The translations under genes and the position numbers were made by a program. Under the pieces are notes generated by a model that was not told where the DNA came from, did no database searches, and was given only the letters and a program-made list of their open reading frames with translations. A stretch of 64,000 bases of DNA. Origin: a virus. Location of the stretch: positions 27,967 through 91,966 of IMG/VR virus record IMGVR_UViG_3300025011_000027. One strand, written 5' to 3'. Below, piece after piece: positions 48,379 through 56,496 of the stretch (its first letter is position 1; every line of letters begins with the position of its first letter).

Positions 48379-48891
48379 TTACTCTTTAGGTTTAAATATT
48401 CCCAACAATAAGTTTTTGGGCATTTCCTTTGCAATCACTAAAGCATGCTTGGCTTTCAGGGAAATGCGAATCTTCAATCCAGCATAAATTCCATAATCGT
48501 CTCCTGCTTCGATGCCCGATCCTGCTTCGATGCCCGATCCTGCTTCGATGCCCCATCCTGCTTTGATGCCCCATCCTGCTTTGATGCCCCATCCTGCTTC
48601 GATGCCCGATCCTGCTTTGATACTTAGTGTCGCTTTCAGAAAACCTTTAATTCTAATAAACCCGGCAAAGAAGAGGTTCCCTTCAACTTCAAAATCACCA
48701 TCAATTTCCATGACTGCATCAGTTTTTCCTATATTACTCAACAGCCAGTCTGCATAACCACTTTCATCCTCCTTAGCTAAAAGATCAAGAACATCTTGAT
48801 ACTCAGCACCTTCTGGAAAATGATCAGAAAAGTACTTTTGGCCAGAACTACAAGCAGATTTTTCTTTAAGTAATTCCAATGTAATAAACAT
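48379..48891 (-). CDS. Protein with hexapeptide tandem repeats
   Basis: 170 aa. Residues about 95-135 consist of hexapeptides (GSGIEA, GWGIKA and variants), coded by an exact 18-bp unit. Such repeats form a left-handed parallel beta helix. The N-terminal 90 residues contain DLLAKEDESGYADWLLSNIG. The number of repeats could change by slippage. Function unknown. Confidence 0.65.
   Translation of the reverse strand: MFITLELLKEKSACSSGQKYFSDHFPEGAEYQDVLDLLAKEDESGYADWLLSNIGKTDAVMEIDGDFEVEGNLFFAGFIRIKGFLKATLSIKAGSGIEAGWGIKAGWGIKAGWGIEAGSGIEAGSGIEAGDDYGIYAGLKIRISLKAKHALVIAKEMPKNLLLGIFKPKE
48503..48628 (-). repeat. 18-bp tandem repeat inside the hexapeptide protein
   Basis: Six full units of 18 bp and a partial seventh, starting at 48503. 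The units differ only at two positions (C/T and C/G). In frame with the gene, each unit codes for one hexapeptide. Confidence 0.85.
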
Positions 48892-48956
48892 AGTTAATTC
48901 CCACTTTCTTTTTTAAACTACTTATTTACTTATGCATTCTTCGATCATAATTAAAT

Positions 48957-49229
48957 TCATCGAAGATACCCCCTGAGTCTTAACTTGGCCTCATGCCTGC
49001 TCATTACTTCTGATAGGTCTATGTCGTACTGCTCAGCTATGGTATACATCATCGTTGAGGCGCTCTGTGCTACATCTGCGGCCTCTTCAATTAGTTTTTC
49101 CGGGTCTAACTCCACAGTATTAATTTCCCCGCTTGCTTTGATTCCTTTACCATAGTGCTGAAACAATTCTCCAACTTCTTCTATGAGCTTCATAGAGCAT
49201 GCATGAAGATTAGGAGTTAACCTATCCAA
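48957..49229 (-). CDS. MazG-like nucleotide pyrophosphohydrolase
   Basis: 90 aa from TTG at 49229. Contains KLIEEVGELFQHYGKG and ELDPEKLIEEAADVAQSAS, the EExxE...ExxD pattern of MazG-type enzymes, which hydrolyse nucleoside triphosphates. A frame extension to an ATT at 49262 has GGGAGGG 6-8 bases upstream, better than the TTG. Start uncertain. Confidence 0.65.
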   Translation of the reverse strand: MDRLTPNLHACSMKLIEEVGELFQHYGKGIKASGEINTVELDPEKLIEEAADVAQSASTMMYTIAEQYDIDLSEVMSRHEAKLRLRGYLR

Positions 49230-49328
49230 CTTCTTAAAACATAAGCTAATTAATTTTTTAATAAATATCCCTCCCTTATTAAAAAATTAGAACTCACCTC
49301 CCTTCAGTTATACTAAAAATGAAGCTTA

Positions 49329-50654
49329 CTATTTTACTTCTCCATCTTCAATATAGATTCCCACTGTTCCGGTCTCATCAACAACTTCCATCCATATCTG
49401 AAAGTCATTCTCCGCGGCCATGCGCTCTATCACAGCCATATGAGCTTTGTCGAGTAAAGAACCATCGTCTATTCTGATCACTCTAAGTTCTGGATTCAGC
49501 GCCATTGCAATTGCTAAAGATACTTGAAGCTTTTGAGCGGAGCTTGCCTGCTCGAATGGTAATCCTTGATATATAACCCCACCGGCCATGAAGTCTAGCC
49601 CTTCGATAGGAAACTTAGTTGCTTTCATTAACTCAGCTTTATAATTCAAGACAGCATCTATTTGGGATGTACATACTTTGGATTCCTCTTTGAGAGTTTC
49701 ATAAGAGTCCTTAGCGGTTAAGTATTCTTCCCAATCTCTTGCTTTTTGATTGGTCTCATCCGCACTTGCAATGCGCTCGTTAATGTCAGTTAGGTCAACA
49801 TCCTCAAGAGCTTCCACTTCGGCACTGAAAGGTTCAAGTAGCACTCTTGAATTTTCCAATTCTTCGGTAAGGGTAATCAGTATCCCTTCCTGCTCCGCAA
49901 GTTGATTTTTCAGCTTTTCAATGATGGAATTTACCTGAGCTATGTCACGTTCGTGTTGGCGTATGTTCGAATCCTTTTCCCCTTTAAGTTTGCGCTGCTT
50001 TTCATTGTTAAGATTGATTTCGGTCAGTCTTTCTTTCTCTGCAACCAGCTCTGAAATACTAACTGCTGAGGTTTCAACCGCTCCGGACTTGCTCTCGAAT
50101 GTTGCTTTTGCTTTATCCCTTTCTCTATTCACACCAGTACGGGTATCGAAAGCATCTTTGTAAACATTGTTTAAAGTTGCAAGAGGATTAACTCCCTCTT
50201 TTACAACAACACCGGATATCTCAGCCAACTTGTCAATATCAATGGAAATAGATACGATACCAAGAAGTGTATCCACCTGTACTTTCTTGTCAGCTTTAGA
50301 GAAGGCAAGCGGGTCAAAGCTAAACTTACCAATCAGCTTATCAAGCATAGCTTGAGGACTAGAGAACTTAAGCCCTTTTGCATTGGTTACTTCAAGAGTG
50401 GAACCGCGTTCAGTAAATTTACGAGTAACGATCATATCACCAAGATTAACGGTGACATTAGCTTTCTTTTGACCATTACGAATGGGCTGCTCACAGATAT
50501 TCTTTGTCCCGCAAAGTGCATACCAAATTGAATCTAAAACGGTAGTTTTTCCTTGCTCATTTGGCCCTGAAATCTTGACCACATTACCTTCTGGAATAAT
50601 GGTAATTGCTTTTAGCTTCTTAACGTTTTCAACCTGTAGACCCACAACTTTCAT
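49329..50654 (-). CDS. SbcC/Rad50-like ATPase
   Basis: 441 aa. Walker A SGPNEQGKTTVLDSIWYALCG and the following RNGQKKANVTVNL are typical of RecF/SbcC N-termini. The middle is a coiled coil (ERLTEINLNNEKQRKLKGEK, QVNSIIEKLKNQLAEQ). The C-terminal FEQASSAQKLQVSLAIAMA is the signature region and IRIDDGSLLD the Walker B. Phage homologues partner with a Mre11-like nuclease, not seen in this window. Possible role in recombination or DNA end processing. Confidence 0.8.
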   Translation of the reverse strand: MKVVGLQVENVKKLKAITIIPEGNVVKISGPNEQGKTTVLDSIWYALCGTKNICEQPIRNGQKKANVTVNLGDMIVTRKFTERGSTLEVTNAKGLKFSSPQAMLDKLIGKFSFDPLAFSKADKKVQVDTLLGIVSISIDIDKLAEISGVVVKEGVNPLATLNNVYKDAFDTRTGVNRERDKAKATFESKSGAVETSAVSISELVAEKERLTEINLNNEKQRKLKGEKDSNIRQHERDIAQVNSIIEKLKNQLAEQEGILITLTEELENSRVLLEPFSAEVEALEDVDLTDINERIASADETNQKARDWEEYLTAKDSYETLKEESKVCTSQIDAVLNYKAELMKATKFPIEGLDFMAGGVIYQGLPFEQASSAQKLQVSLAIAMALNPELRVIRIDDGSLLDKAHMAVIERMAAENDFQIWMEVVDETGTVGIYIEDGEVK

Positions 50655-50684
50655 AAATAAAAACCCTTTCCTTAGTTAAAGATT

Positions 50685-50981
50685 TTAGACCTCATTATAA
50701 AGTTTAGTTAAACCATCTATAGTCTCATTTAAGCTCTTAACATGTGATTTAAGAATATTAATGGTTGACTCAAGATCGGATTGCTTAGACGCCATATAAT
50801 AACCGTCCGGTCCTGAACAAATAGGATACCCATGCTCTCTGAGATCATGAATCTTAACACGAATATCCCTAATACAGGAAGCATACTTTAAACTTACCAA
50901 ATCCTTTGACTTAATTGACTTTGACTCTCCACAATGATGTGCAACTAAATATTCTCCGAGCTGCTTTAACTTATCATCCAC
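50685..50981 (-). CDS. Small HTH-type protein
   Basis: 98 aa from GTG, with GGAGGG upstream. VKIHDLREHGYPICSGPDG then YYMA is the wing of a winged HTH common in phage replication and regulatory proteins. The last 35 residues form a helix. Possible regulator. Confidence 0.6.
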   Translation of the reverse strand: MDDKLKQLGEYLVAHHCGESKSIKSKDLVSLKYASCIRDIRVKIHDLREHGYPICSGPDGYYMASKQSDLESTINILKSHVKSLNETIDGLTKLYNEV

Positions 50982-51019
50982 TGTATTTTCCCTCCTTTAA
51001 TAATCAACTGTATGTTTAG

Positions 51020-51060
51020 ATATATAACAAAACCGCTCTAGTTTTTAAGCTAGAGCGGTT
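51020..51060 (-). promoter_or_regulatory. Combined terminator and 31-bp promoter, copy 6
   Basis: Minus-strand stem AACCGCTCTAG / CTAGAGCGGTT (51050-51060 with 51031-51041). The loop contains the conserved CTTAAAAA, and the downstream arm is followed by TTTTGTTATATAT. The same element therefore ends the upstream transcript and supplies the -35-like and -10 regions of a new promoter. On the plus strand a T-run also follows. Confidence 0.75.
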
Positions 51061-51088
51061 TTTATTTCGTATTAATTTTTTAAGGTAC

Positions 51089-52012
51089 CTAGCTTACAAG
51101 GCTGATAAGAAGATTGTCCATTCCCCTGTCTATATCCATCCGACCTGTCTTCATGTAAACCTCAGCCTTCTGGATTAGTTTGAGCTTATCTATCAACTCT
51201 TGAAGGTCAAACATACCAATTGAGTCCTTATTTTGATTAACCTGCCAGATTGAAAGGCCCGTCTTAGCTGCTATATCTGTCGCACTAAGTCCATGCATAG
51301 ACTGAATAAGGAATAGCTGCTTAAACTGAGTATATAGAATGGAAATTATCTTGATGGGACTTTCTTTAAGTGCGATCAAATCAGCGTATAATTCCCATGC
51401 CCTTGTCAGCTCTTTCTTCGCCACAGCTTTCATCATGTCGAATATCTTATCCTCGGCGGGCGGTTCAATAAGCTCATTGATAACATCCAGATTATACTCA
51501 GCATAACCACTGTGACGAATCTTATGGCATTCATTCTCAATGCGAGATACCTCATTATTGCAGTACCTAGATATTAGCATTGCGAAGTCTTCTGGATAAT
51601 CTTCGGAAACATTAAGGGACTTTTGAACTGTCCTTATTAACTGAGAATCGCTAAACTTCTCAAAGTTTACGAGGTACGATTTCTTTGCGGCTTTAAAGAA
51701 TTTCATGCGCTCATCTACTTTGTCAAATACAAGAATAAGGGTATCCTTACCAATCATCGTTTGCAGGTCCTTTATTTCCATTTCCAATACCGCTTTATCA
51801 TTACGAATTACAAACGTATTAGGAGCCTTTGAGTTAAACAGTCCGACATTTTGAAGTCTCACTTTAATGGATTGTAAAGTTGTAACCTCAATGGGAGTAG
51901 GGTCGATGCGGTGAATATACTTACGCATGACTTCGCGCTCTTCACCAGTAAATACGTACAAAGACTGAGTAACCCCTTTATCCAATTCTTTCTTAAGCTG
52001 TGAGAAGTCCAT
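51089..52012 (-). CDS. holA: DNA polymerase III delta subunit
   Basis: 307 aa, near the 330-340 aa of bacterial delta. SLYVFTGEEREVMRKYIHRI at the N-terminus and NEVSRIENECHKIRH later match the delta fold, with IKIISILYTQFKQLFLI in the C-terminal collar. Delta opens the sliding clamp. It works with the delta' and gamma-like proteins encoded next to it. Confidence 0.8.
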   Translation of the reverse strand: MDFSQLKKELDKGVTQSLYVFTGEEREVMRKYIHRIDPTPIEVTTLQSIKVRLQNVGLFNSKAPNTFVIRNDKAVLEMEIKDLQTMIGKDTLILVFDKVDERMKFFKAAKKSYLVNFEKFSDSQLIRTVQKSLNVSEDYPEDFAMLISRYCNNEVSRIENECHKIRHSGYAEYNLDVINELIEPPAEDKIFDMMKAVAKKELTRAWELYADLIALKESPIKIISILYTQFKQLFLIQSMHGLSATDIAAKTGLSIWQVNQNKDSIGMFDLQELIDKLKLIQKAEVYMKTGRMDIDRGMDNLLISLVS

Positions 52013-52015
52013 CAG

Positions 52016-52285
52016 TTACACCTCTTTCCATTGCCAAGCTACCCCACAATCACCAGATATTACGAAGCTGTCAAGACTAAATGTTTTGTTGTTAATGTCA
52101 ACCGCCAGCAAATCAATTCCCATGCTCTCGTAATCATCTAAGATATCCCTAGCTACTTTAAGAGCTTTGATAGCTGAATTGGAATCTTTTCCCCTTACCT
52201 TTAATAACTTAGCGTCAAGCTCTTTCTTGAACCTATCCAAGTTCTTGGAGCATAGATCATTTTTGGGAGTTAAGCCAATTGCCAT
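52016..52285 (-). CDS. Small protein in the clamp loader operon
   Basis: 89 aa. LTPKNDLCSKNLDRFKKELD and the later DYESMGIDLLAVDINNKTF are unremarkable. It overlaps delta' by 16 bp and precedes delta by 3 bp. Could be an accessory protein of the loader, which is inference. Confidence 0.5.
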   Translation of the reverse strand: MAIGLTPKNDLCSKNLDRFKKELDAKLLKVRGKDSNSAIKALKVARDILDDYESMGIDLLAVDINNKTFSLDSFVISGDCGVAWQWKEV

Positions 52286-53067
52286 GCTATATCCCTCATT
52301 TCGACTAACATCATTTCCAATAAGTTTGTCTTATTGACTGACTTATTGGACATGAATGATTTTGCTTCGTATACTCTAATGAGTAGGTTATTGATCATTT
52401 TGAAGTTGGTAGTTACCCCTTCTTCCGCAATTAAGTTATCTCTCAATACCTTAATGAGGAATTTAAGAAACAATTCGTACTGATCAGGAACGACTGACTT
52501 TAAGATATTAAAGGCGTTAGCCACTGATATCTTATGGAGGTTATTAGCTACCTTCACACAATGGTTATAAAGGCTTTTATAGTCAATCTGTTCATACTCA
52601 AGTACCTGACCTGGATTGTCACATACTGAAAGTAAAATAGGATCATCTGTAAACTCTAGCATGTCAGCTTCAGAGTAACCTTCCAATCGTATGATTAAAG
52701 CTCTCGACTGAATAGTGGATAATAGCTCATCAGCTTGCTCGACTGTCAGGATGATATAAGCATTTTTTGGAGGTTCTTCAGCAAGTTTCAGCAAAGCATT
52801 CTGAGCTTGAACAGTCATAGTTCCCGCATCTGCTAATAGATAGAACTTAGGAGTGTGAAGTGTCACAGAATCGGCGACGATGGCGCGTACGGCGTCAACC
52901 TTCATGTCTTCCGGGATATACACTAATGCTTTCATTTTACTTGCTAGAGCGTTTGCCAGTGTTTGTTTTCCCTGGCCTTTAGCTCCTACTAATATTAGAA
53001 AGTGAGGGAGGGAGTTATGGGTAATATAACTCCCAAGTATGTCTCTTACTCTCTCTTGTCCTATCAA
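52270..53067 (-). CDS. holB: DNA polymerase III delta' subunit
   Basis: 265 aa. P-loop LVGAKGQGKQTLANALA, then YLLADAGTMTVQAQNALLKL and EEPPKNAYIILTVE, the clamp loader core with sensor segment TIQSRALII. No zinc motif. Shorter than the roughly 330 aa bacterial form because the C-terminal domain is reduced. Overlaps the gamma gene by 4 bp. Confidence 0.85.
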   Translation of the reverse strand: MIGQERVRDILGSYITHNSLPHFLILVGAKGQGKQTLANALASKMKALVYIPEDMKVDAVRAIVADSVTLHTPKFYLLADAGTMTVQAQNALLKLAEEPPKNAYIILTVEQADELLSTIQSRALIIRLEGYSEADMLEFTDDPILLSVCDNPGQVLEYEQIDYKSLYNHCVKVANNLHKISVANAFNILKSVVPDQYELFLKFLIKVLRDNLIAEEGVTTNFKMINNLLIRVYEAKSFMSNKSVNKTNLLEMMLVEMRDIAWQLA

Positions 53068-54251
53068 AGTTGCAACAAACTCCCCTCAATGAGATATTTT
53101 GGATGACGCTCATACTTGATTAAATTGGTCAAAGAACTGAGTGAAGTGAAAAGATCGTCAAGATAGGTTTCGTTCATTCCAAAGAGTATTGCGTCCATTA
53201 ATGTGTAATACACTGAAGGGACGGATACGTAGTCAAAGTTTTTCAGGAGCTGGACTTTTCTGAGATCAACCACAAATCCTGCAAATCCTTTGACAAACTG
53301 CTTCAAATCTTTACCATCCAAGTGTATACGCTCAATGAGAGCTATCAAATCCTTTTTGTCATATCCGTTCATGTGGGTTAGTATCTCCATAAGCTGAATG
53401 TAATCGTCATAACTTGACGCTCCAAGTATCTCCATTACATCCGTCAAGTAGACTTCCTTCTTGTAGCTAAGGCAAGTGTCAAGTAAGCTAATTGCGTCCC
53501 GCATACCACCGTCAGCAAGCTTAGCTAAGTACTCAATAGCGGGATAATCTACAGATACAGATTCATCCCTATCAAAAACACTAAGCTGCTCGAAGGGAAC
53601 CTCACAAAGATCGTCAAGTACCACACCAGTCTCAGTTACTAAAGTAACGTTATAAGTACTACCAGCCAAGAAGTTGTTAGCGTAATCTTCCATGCAAGCT
53701 AATGTCTCGCCAACTTCAAAAGGTTTAAAGTCAACGTTTTCCATTCCTATGATATACTCAAGTCTTTCTATTATTTGCTCAGTCTTCAGACGCTTGTAAT
53801 CGAACCTCTGTACCCTACTGAGAATCGTTGCAGGTATCTTCTGAGGGTCGGTAGTGCATAAGATGAACACAACATGCGCGGGCGGCTCTTCTAACGTCTT
53901 TAAGAGGGCATTAAATGCTCCTGTGGACAGCATATGAACCTCATCAATGAGATAAACTTTAAATTGGGCGCCGAGAGGTTTATACTTGCAAGCTTCTCGA
54001 ATCTCACGCACTTGATCCACACCATTGTTTGAAGCAGCGTCGATCTCAAGCGGCTCGACATTTCCATTAATAGCTCTAGCAAAGATACGAGCAATAGTTG
54101 TTTTCCCAGTCCCTGCTCCTCCGCAAAATAAATAAGCTTGCTTAGTATCGTTAGCCTCAATTTGATTCTGAAGTATTGTGAGAATGTTCTCCTGACCTGA
54201 TACATCCTCCCAGTTTTTAGGTCTGTACTTCGTCGCTAATGCCTCTGCCAT
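53064..54251 (-). CDS. dnaX: DNA polymerase III gamma/tau-like clamp loader subunit with unusual insertion
   Basis: 395 aa. Walker A GGAGTGKTT (residues 44-52), LIDEVHMLSTGAFNALLKTL (Walker B, 101-120) and EEPPAHVVFILCTTD are typical. The zinc module (four Cys) between Walker A and EIDAASNN is missing. An insertion of about 60 residues (174-234) stands between RLEYIIGMENV and YPAIEYLAKLADGGMRDA. It is beta-rich (YNVTLVTETGVVLDDLCEVPF), perhaps a small barrel. The C-terminal tau domain is absent. Loads the beta clamp. Confidence 0.85.
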   Translation of the reverse strand: MAEALATKYRPKNWEDVSGQENILTILQNQIEANDTKQAYLFCGGAGTGKTTIARIFARAINGNVEPLEIDAASNNGVDQVREIREACKYKPLGAQFKVYLIDEVHMLSTGAFNALLKTLEEPPAHVVFILCTTDPQKIPATILSRVQRFDYKRLKTEQIIERLEYIIGMENVDFKPFEVGETLACMEDYANNFLAGSTYNVTLVTETGVVLDDLCEVPFEQLSVFDRDESVSVDYPAIEYLAKLADGGMRDAISLLDTCLSYKKEVYLTDVMEILGASSYDDYIQLMEILTHMNGYDKKDLIALIERIHLDGKDLKQFVKGFAGFVVDLRKVQLLKNFDYVSVPSVYYTLMDAILFGMNETYLDDLFTSLSSLTNLIKYERHPKYLIEGSLLQL

Positions 54252-54270
54252 TTGTTATTTCCACCTTTCT

Positions 54271-54474
54271 TTAATCTTTAAATTCAAAGCTTCTTAATGG
54301 CTCATAGGAGATAACTTTTCTCGATAGCTCAGTATAAATTTCTTCATCGTCAACCAAGACTCGAAGAGTTATCCCATCATCTACTTCCAAATGAAGCTCA
54401 TCGTTAACCATACAGATATTTGTTAAAGTCTTACCAATAAGTATTTTCCTTAGTTTTTCGAGGTCGTTCTTCAT
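54271..54474 (-). CDS. Small protein, unknown function
   Basis: 67 aa: helical N-terminus (NDLEKLRKILIGKTLTNIC) and a beta part (ELHLEVDDGITLRVLVDD). No known motif. It is 4 bp from its upstream neighbour. Confidence 0.5.
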   Translation of the reverse strand: MKNDLEKLRKILIGKTLTNICMVNDELHLEVDDGITLRVLVDDEEIYTELSRKVISYEPLRSFEFKD

Positions 54475-54478
54475 TGGT

Positions 54479-54697
54479 TTAGTCCTCCTTTAGTGTTACT
54501 CTCGACATTTCGACAATTGCCACTCCACCATCGGGCAGCATTTCAGGATTAAGTCGATAGAATGTCCTACCTGATTTGATACTTTCACTCACAATGGTAA
54601 TATGAGAGCCAGCGGCTAAATATAAATATCTATCGTTACCCATTCTATCTCTGTACCTTAGAGGATAATTCTGAGTAACGTAACCACTTCGAATCAT
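54479..54697 (-). CDS. Small protein, unknown function
   Basis: 72 aa from ATG at 54697, overlapping the stop of the 3D-domain gene (ATGA). Beta-rich (YVTQNYPLRYRDRMGNDRY, SHITIVSESIKSGRTFYR). No motif. Confidence 0.5.
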   Translation of the reverse strand: MIRSGYVTQNYPLRYRDRMGNDRYLYLAAGSHITIVSESIKSGRTFYRLNPEMLPDGGVAIVEMSRVTLKED

Positions 54698-55182
54698 TTC
54701 ACGATCTCTACCTTTAAAGTCTTCTTCCCCCACTCTTTTGCCCTCCCTAAGTCTGAGATATACAGGTCGATCTTGTGACCTTTGACAGCACTTCCGCTAT
54801 CTTCAACAGTGTATATTCCAGACAAAGACTCGATTCTAACTCTTGTGCCTTTTGGTAATATGCGCCAATCCGCTGAGATAGTTCTTCCTTCTTGAACGTA
54901 TGTTCCTGTTGCAGTTATTCCATAACCTTTATCACCAGGACGTTTTCCTGTTGATTCTACTCCCGCGGTGTAAGCGGTGATAGTGAAGTTACCCATATCT
55001 ACATATGTTAGCTCTGAACTTCTTGAAACTTTTTCTTCTTCAGTCTTTACTGGCAATGGTAATACAGTAGCTAAGATAGCAGGGGCGGGTTGAGGCATGA
55101 TTTGCTCAGTACTCTCCAATACATTTGGGTCAGCTAGTAAAGAGCAAAGCACTATCAAAACTACCTGAGCTATCCTCTTCAT
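54694..55182 (-). CDS. Secreted 3D-domain protein (lytic transglycosylase-like)
   Basis: 162 aa. Signal peptide: basic start, then hydrophobic VVLIVLCSLLADP. The C-terminal 110 residues show the 3D domain: FTITAYTAG, GYGITATGTYVQEG, ILPKGTRVRIESLSG, YTVEDSGSAVKGHKIDLY. This double-psi barrel occurs in peptidoglycan lytic enzymes and Rpf-associated proteins. It lies in the replication block, away from the tail genes. Possibly it softens the cell wall late in infection. Confidence 0.75.
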   Translation of the reverse strand: MKRIAQVVLIVLCSLLADPNVLESTEQIMPQPAPAILATVLPLPVKTEEEKVSRSSELTYVDMGNFTITAYTAGVESTGKRPGDKGYGITATGTYVQEGRTISADWRILPKGTRVRIESLSGIYTVEDSGSAVKGHKIDLYISDLGRAKEWGKKTLKVEIVK

Positions 55183-55193
55183 TAAGTCCCTCC

Positions 55194-55541
55194 TTATTTA
55201 TTGATCTCTAGCCATGCAGCTAATAACATCATAAAATCATCATCCCTGAGTGCCATAAATTCATGATTATTGTCTCCAAAATCAAAGACAACTACCGGTA
55301 TCTCTTTGCCTCGCGCGAACGCTTCTTCCATGTTCTTGTCAAACCATTCACGTTGGAGAGTGTGAGACTTTTGAGGTCTTTTAAGTGTCTTACACTCGAT
55401 CATTAATTTATCTGTGGTTACGTCTCCTTTCTGAAATAAAGTGGCTCCGCTATTTGCAGTACGATTACCATTAACTATCTTAGCTACTTTGTCTTCTTGA
55501 CGTTTAGAATAAAATCTGTTCGGCTTATCATCACTTGGCAC
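55194..55541 (-). CDS. PDDEXK endonuclease / Holliday junction resolvase-like protein
   Basis: 115 aa. KRQEDKVAKIVNGNRTANSG, then ATLFQKGDVTTDKLMIECKT holds the D...ECK catalytic motif, and EWFDKNMEEAFARGKEIPVV matches archaeal Hjc-like and phage nucleases. A second resolvase-type gene is found at 59669, so the window encodes two nucleases of this kind. Confidence 0.75.
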   Translation of the reverse strand: MPSDDKPNRFYSKRQEDKVAKIVNGNRTANSGATLFQKGDVTTDKLMIECKTLKRPQKSHTLQREWFDKNMEEAFARGKEIPVVVFDFGDNNHEFMALRDDDFMMLLAAWLEINK

Positions 55542-55561
55542 TCAATTCCTCACCTCTCTTA

Positions 55562-55601
55562 ATATATAATAAAAGGCCCGCATTTTTTAAGTGCGAGCCT
55601 T
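55562..55601 (-). promoter_or_regulatory. Combined terminator and 31-bp promoter, copy 7
   Basis: Minus-strand stem AAGGCTCGCA / TGCGGGCCTT (one mismatch) with a loop containing CTTAAAAAA, followed by TTATTATATAT. Same design as at 51020. Confidence 0.7.
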
Positions 55602-55607
55602 ACTTTT

Positions 55608-56225
55608 TTATTCAACTACTTCCATACTGGTTATGGATTTTTTGACTACCCAACCCTGCCACGTAACCTTTGCAAGTGCTTCTCTCAGTGCTTCATAGTT
55701 TGCTTTTAGCTCTTCTTCAGTTTCGAACGGATTTATATGAGCATGTTTCCCGCATATGGGACCTAGACCATATAACAAACTTACGGGGTGAGTTAATTCT
55801 CTTCCGCAATGCATGCAAGCATCAGTTGGAAACGGTTGAGCGTGTAAGCTCATCTTATACATTCCTGGTGTTTCTTCAAGTATTGTACCAAACATCGTTC
55901 TGAAAGGCATTGGAATGTCATTGTTGATCTTTTTCATGAGGTCAAAGTCAGGAGTTGATTTCTTGGTCATGTAAGCTCTAACTGATATTTTATAAAGCTT
56001 ATTAGTCACTTCTACAGATTCTTCTTTAGGAGCTGAGGGTATATTTGGAACTTCTGATTGTAGTCTTCCCGTCTCAGCTCCCTTTGTGCTTAGCTGCGGC
56101 TTGAAGTTTAGCTCTATTTTGAATTCTCCCGTGAAGTCTTTGAGAGCTTCGAGTGCTGAGGCAGAGTCTTTATACTCCACCCCGTTAACCCTAAGTGGTT
56201 TGTTGACGCTCAGTAAGTTAAGCAT
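55608..56225 (-). CDS. Protein with zinc motif (DUF6011-like)
   Basis: 205 aa. C-terminal DACMHCGRELTHPVSLLYGL followed by GPICGKHAH is a four-ligand zinc motif of the DUF6011 type. The N-terminal part (VNGVEYKDSASALEALKDF) has a short beta motif. Role unknown. Confidence 0.6.
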   Translation of the reverse strand: MLNLLSVNKPLRVNGVEYKDSASALEALKDFTGEFKIELNFKPQLSTKGAETGRLQSEVPNIPSAPKEESVEVTNKLYKISVRAYMTKKSTPDFDLMKKINNDIPMPFRTMFGTILEETPGMYKMSLHAQPFPTDACMHCGRELTHPVSLLYGLGPICGKHAHINPFETEEELKANYEALREALAKVTWQGWVVKKSITSMEVVE

Positions 56226-56463
56226 TTTTTACCTCCCCTTCCGCTCTGAGTATCGGAGCCATTGAGTATTGACCCATCGGCCAAATCATTTCATTTCCGT
56301 TCATATCTGGATATACTTTTCGTCTAACCTGACCTTCGTCACCAGTTATAGTTATTGTGTTTGCAGTACGCTTGATCACTTTGAATGTCCAAACACAGTT
56401 ATGATCACAAACAGAGTTGCAAGAGTATGTTTTTCCAGCTTCGAATTTTCTCAAGTTGCTCAC
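56218..56463 (-). CDS. Small protein, unknown function
   Basis: 81 aa from GTG at 56463, preceded by the AAAGAAAGCGAGTGA leader rather than GGAGG. Two Cys pairs (YSCNSVCDHNC) near the N-terminus and beta sequence after (VIKRTANTITITGDEGQ). Overlaps the next gene by 8 bp. Confidence 0.55.
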   Translation of the reverse strand: MSNLRKFEAGKTYSCNSVCDHNCVWTFKVIKRTANTITITGDEGQVRRKVYPDMNGNEMIWPMGQYSMAPILRAEGEVKNA

Positions 56464-56496
56464 TCGCTTTCTTTGGTGTAATTAACTTACAATGTA

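Noticed and set aside
48503-48628. CRISPR-like array
   Set aside because: Units are contiguous, with no spacers, and lie in a gene.
48392-48757. Frames in the 18-bp repeat region on both strands
   Set aside because: Simple repeats remain open in several frames; only the minus-strand hexapeptide frame has a start signal and a folded N-terminus.
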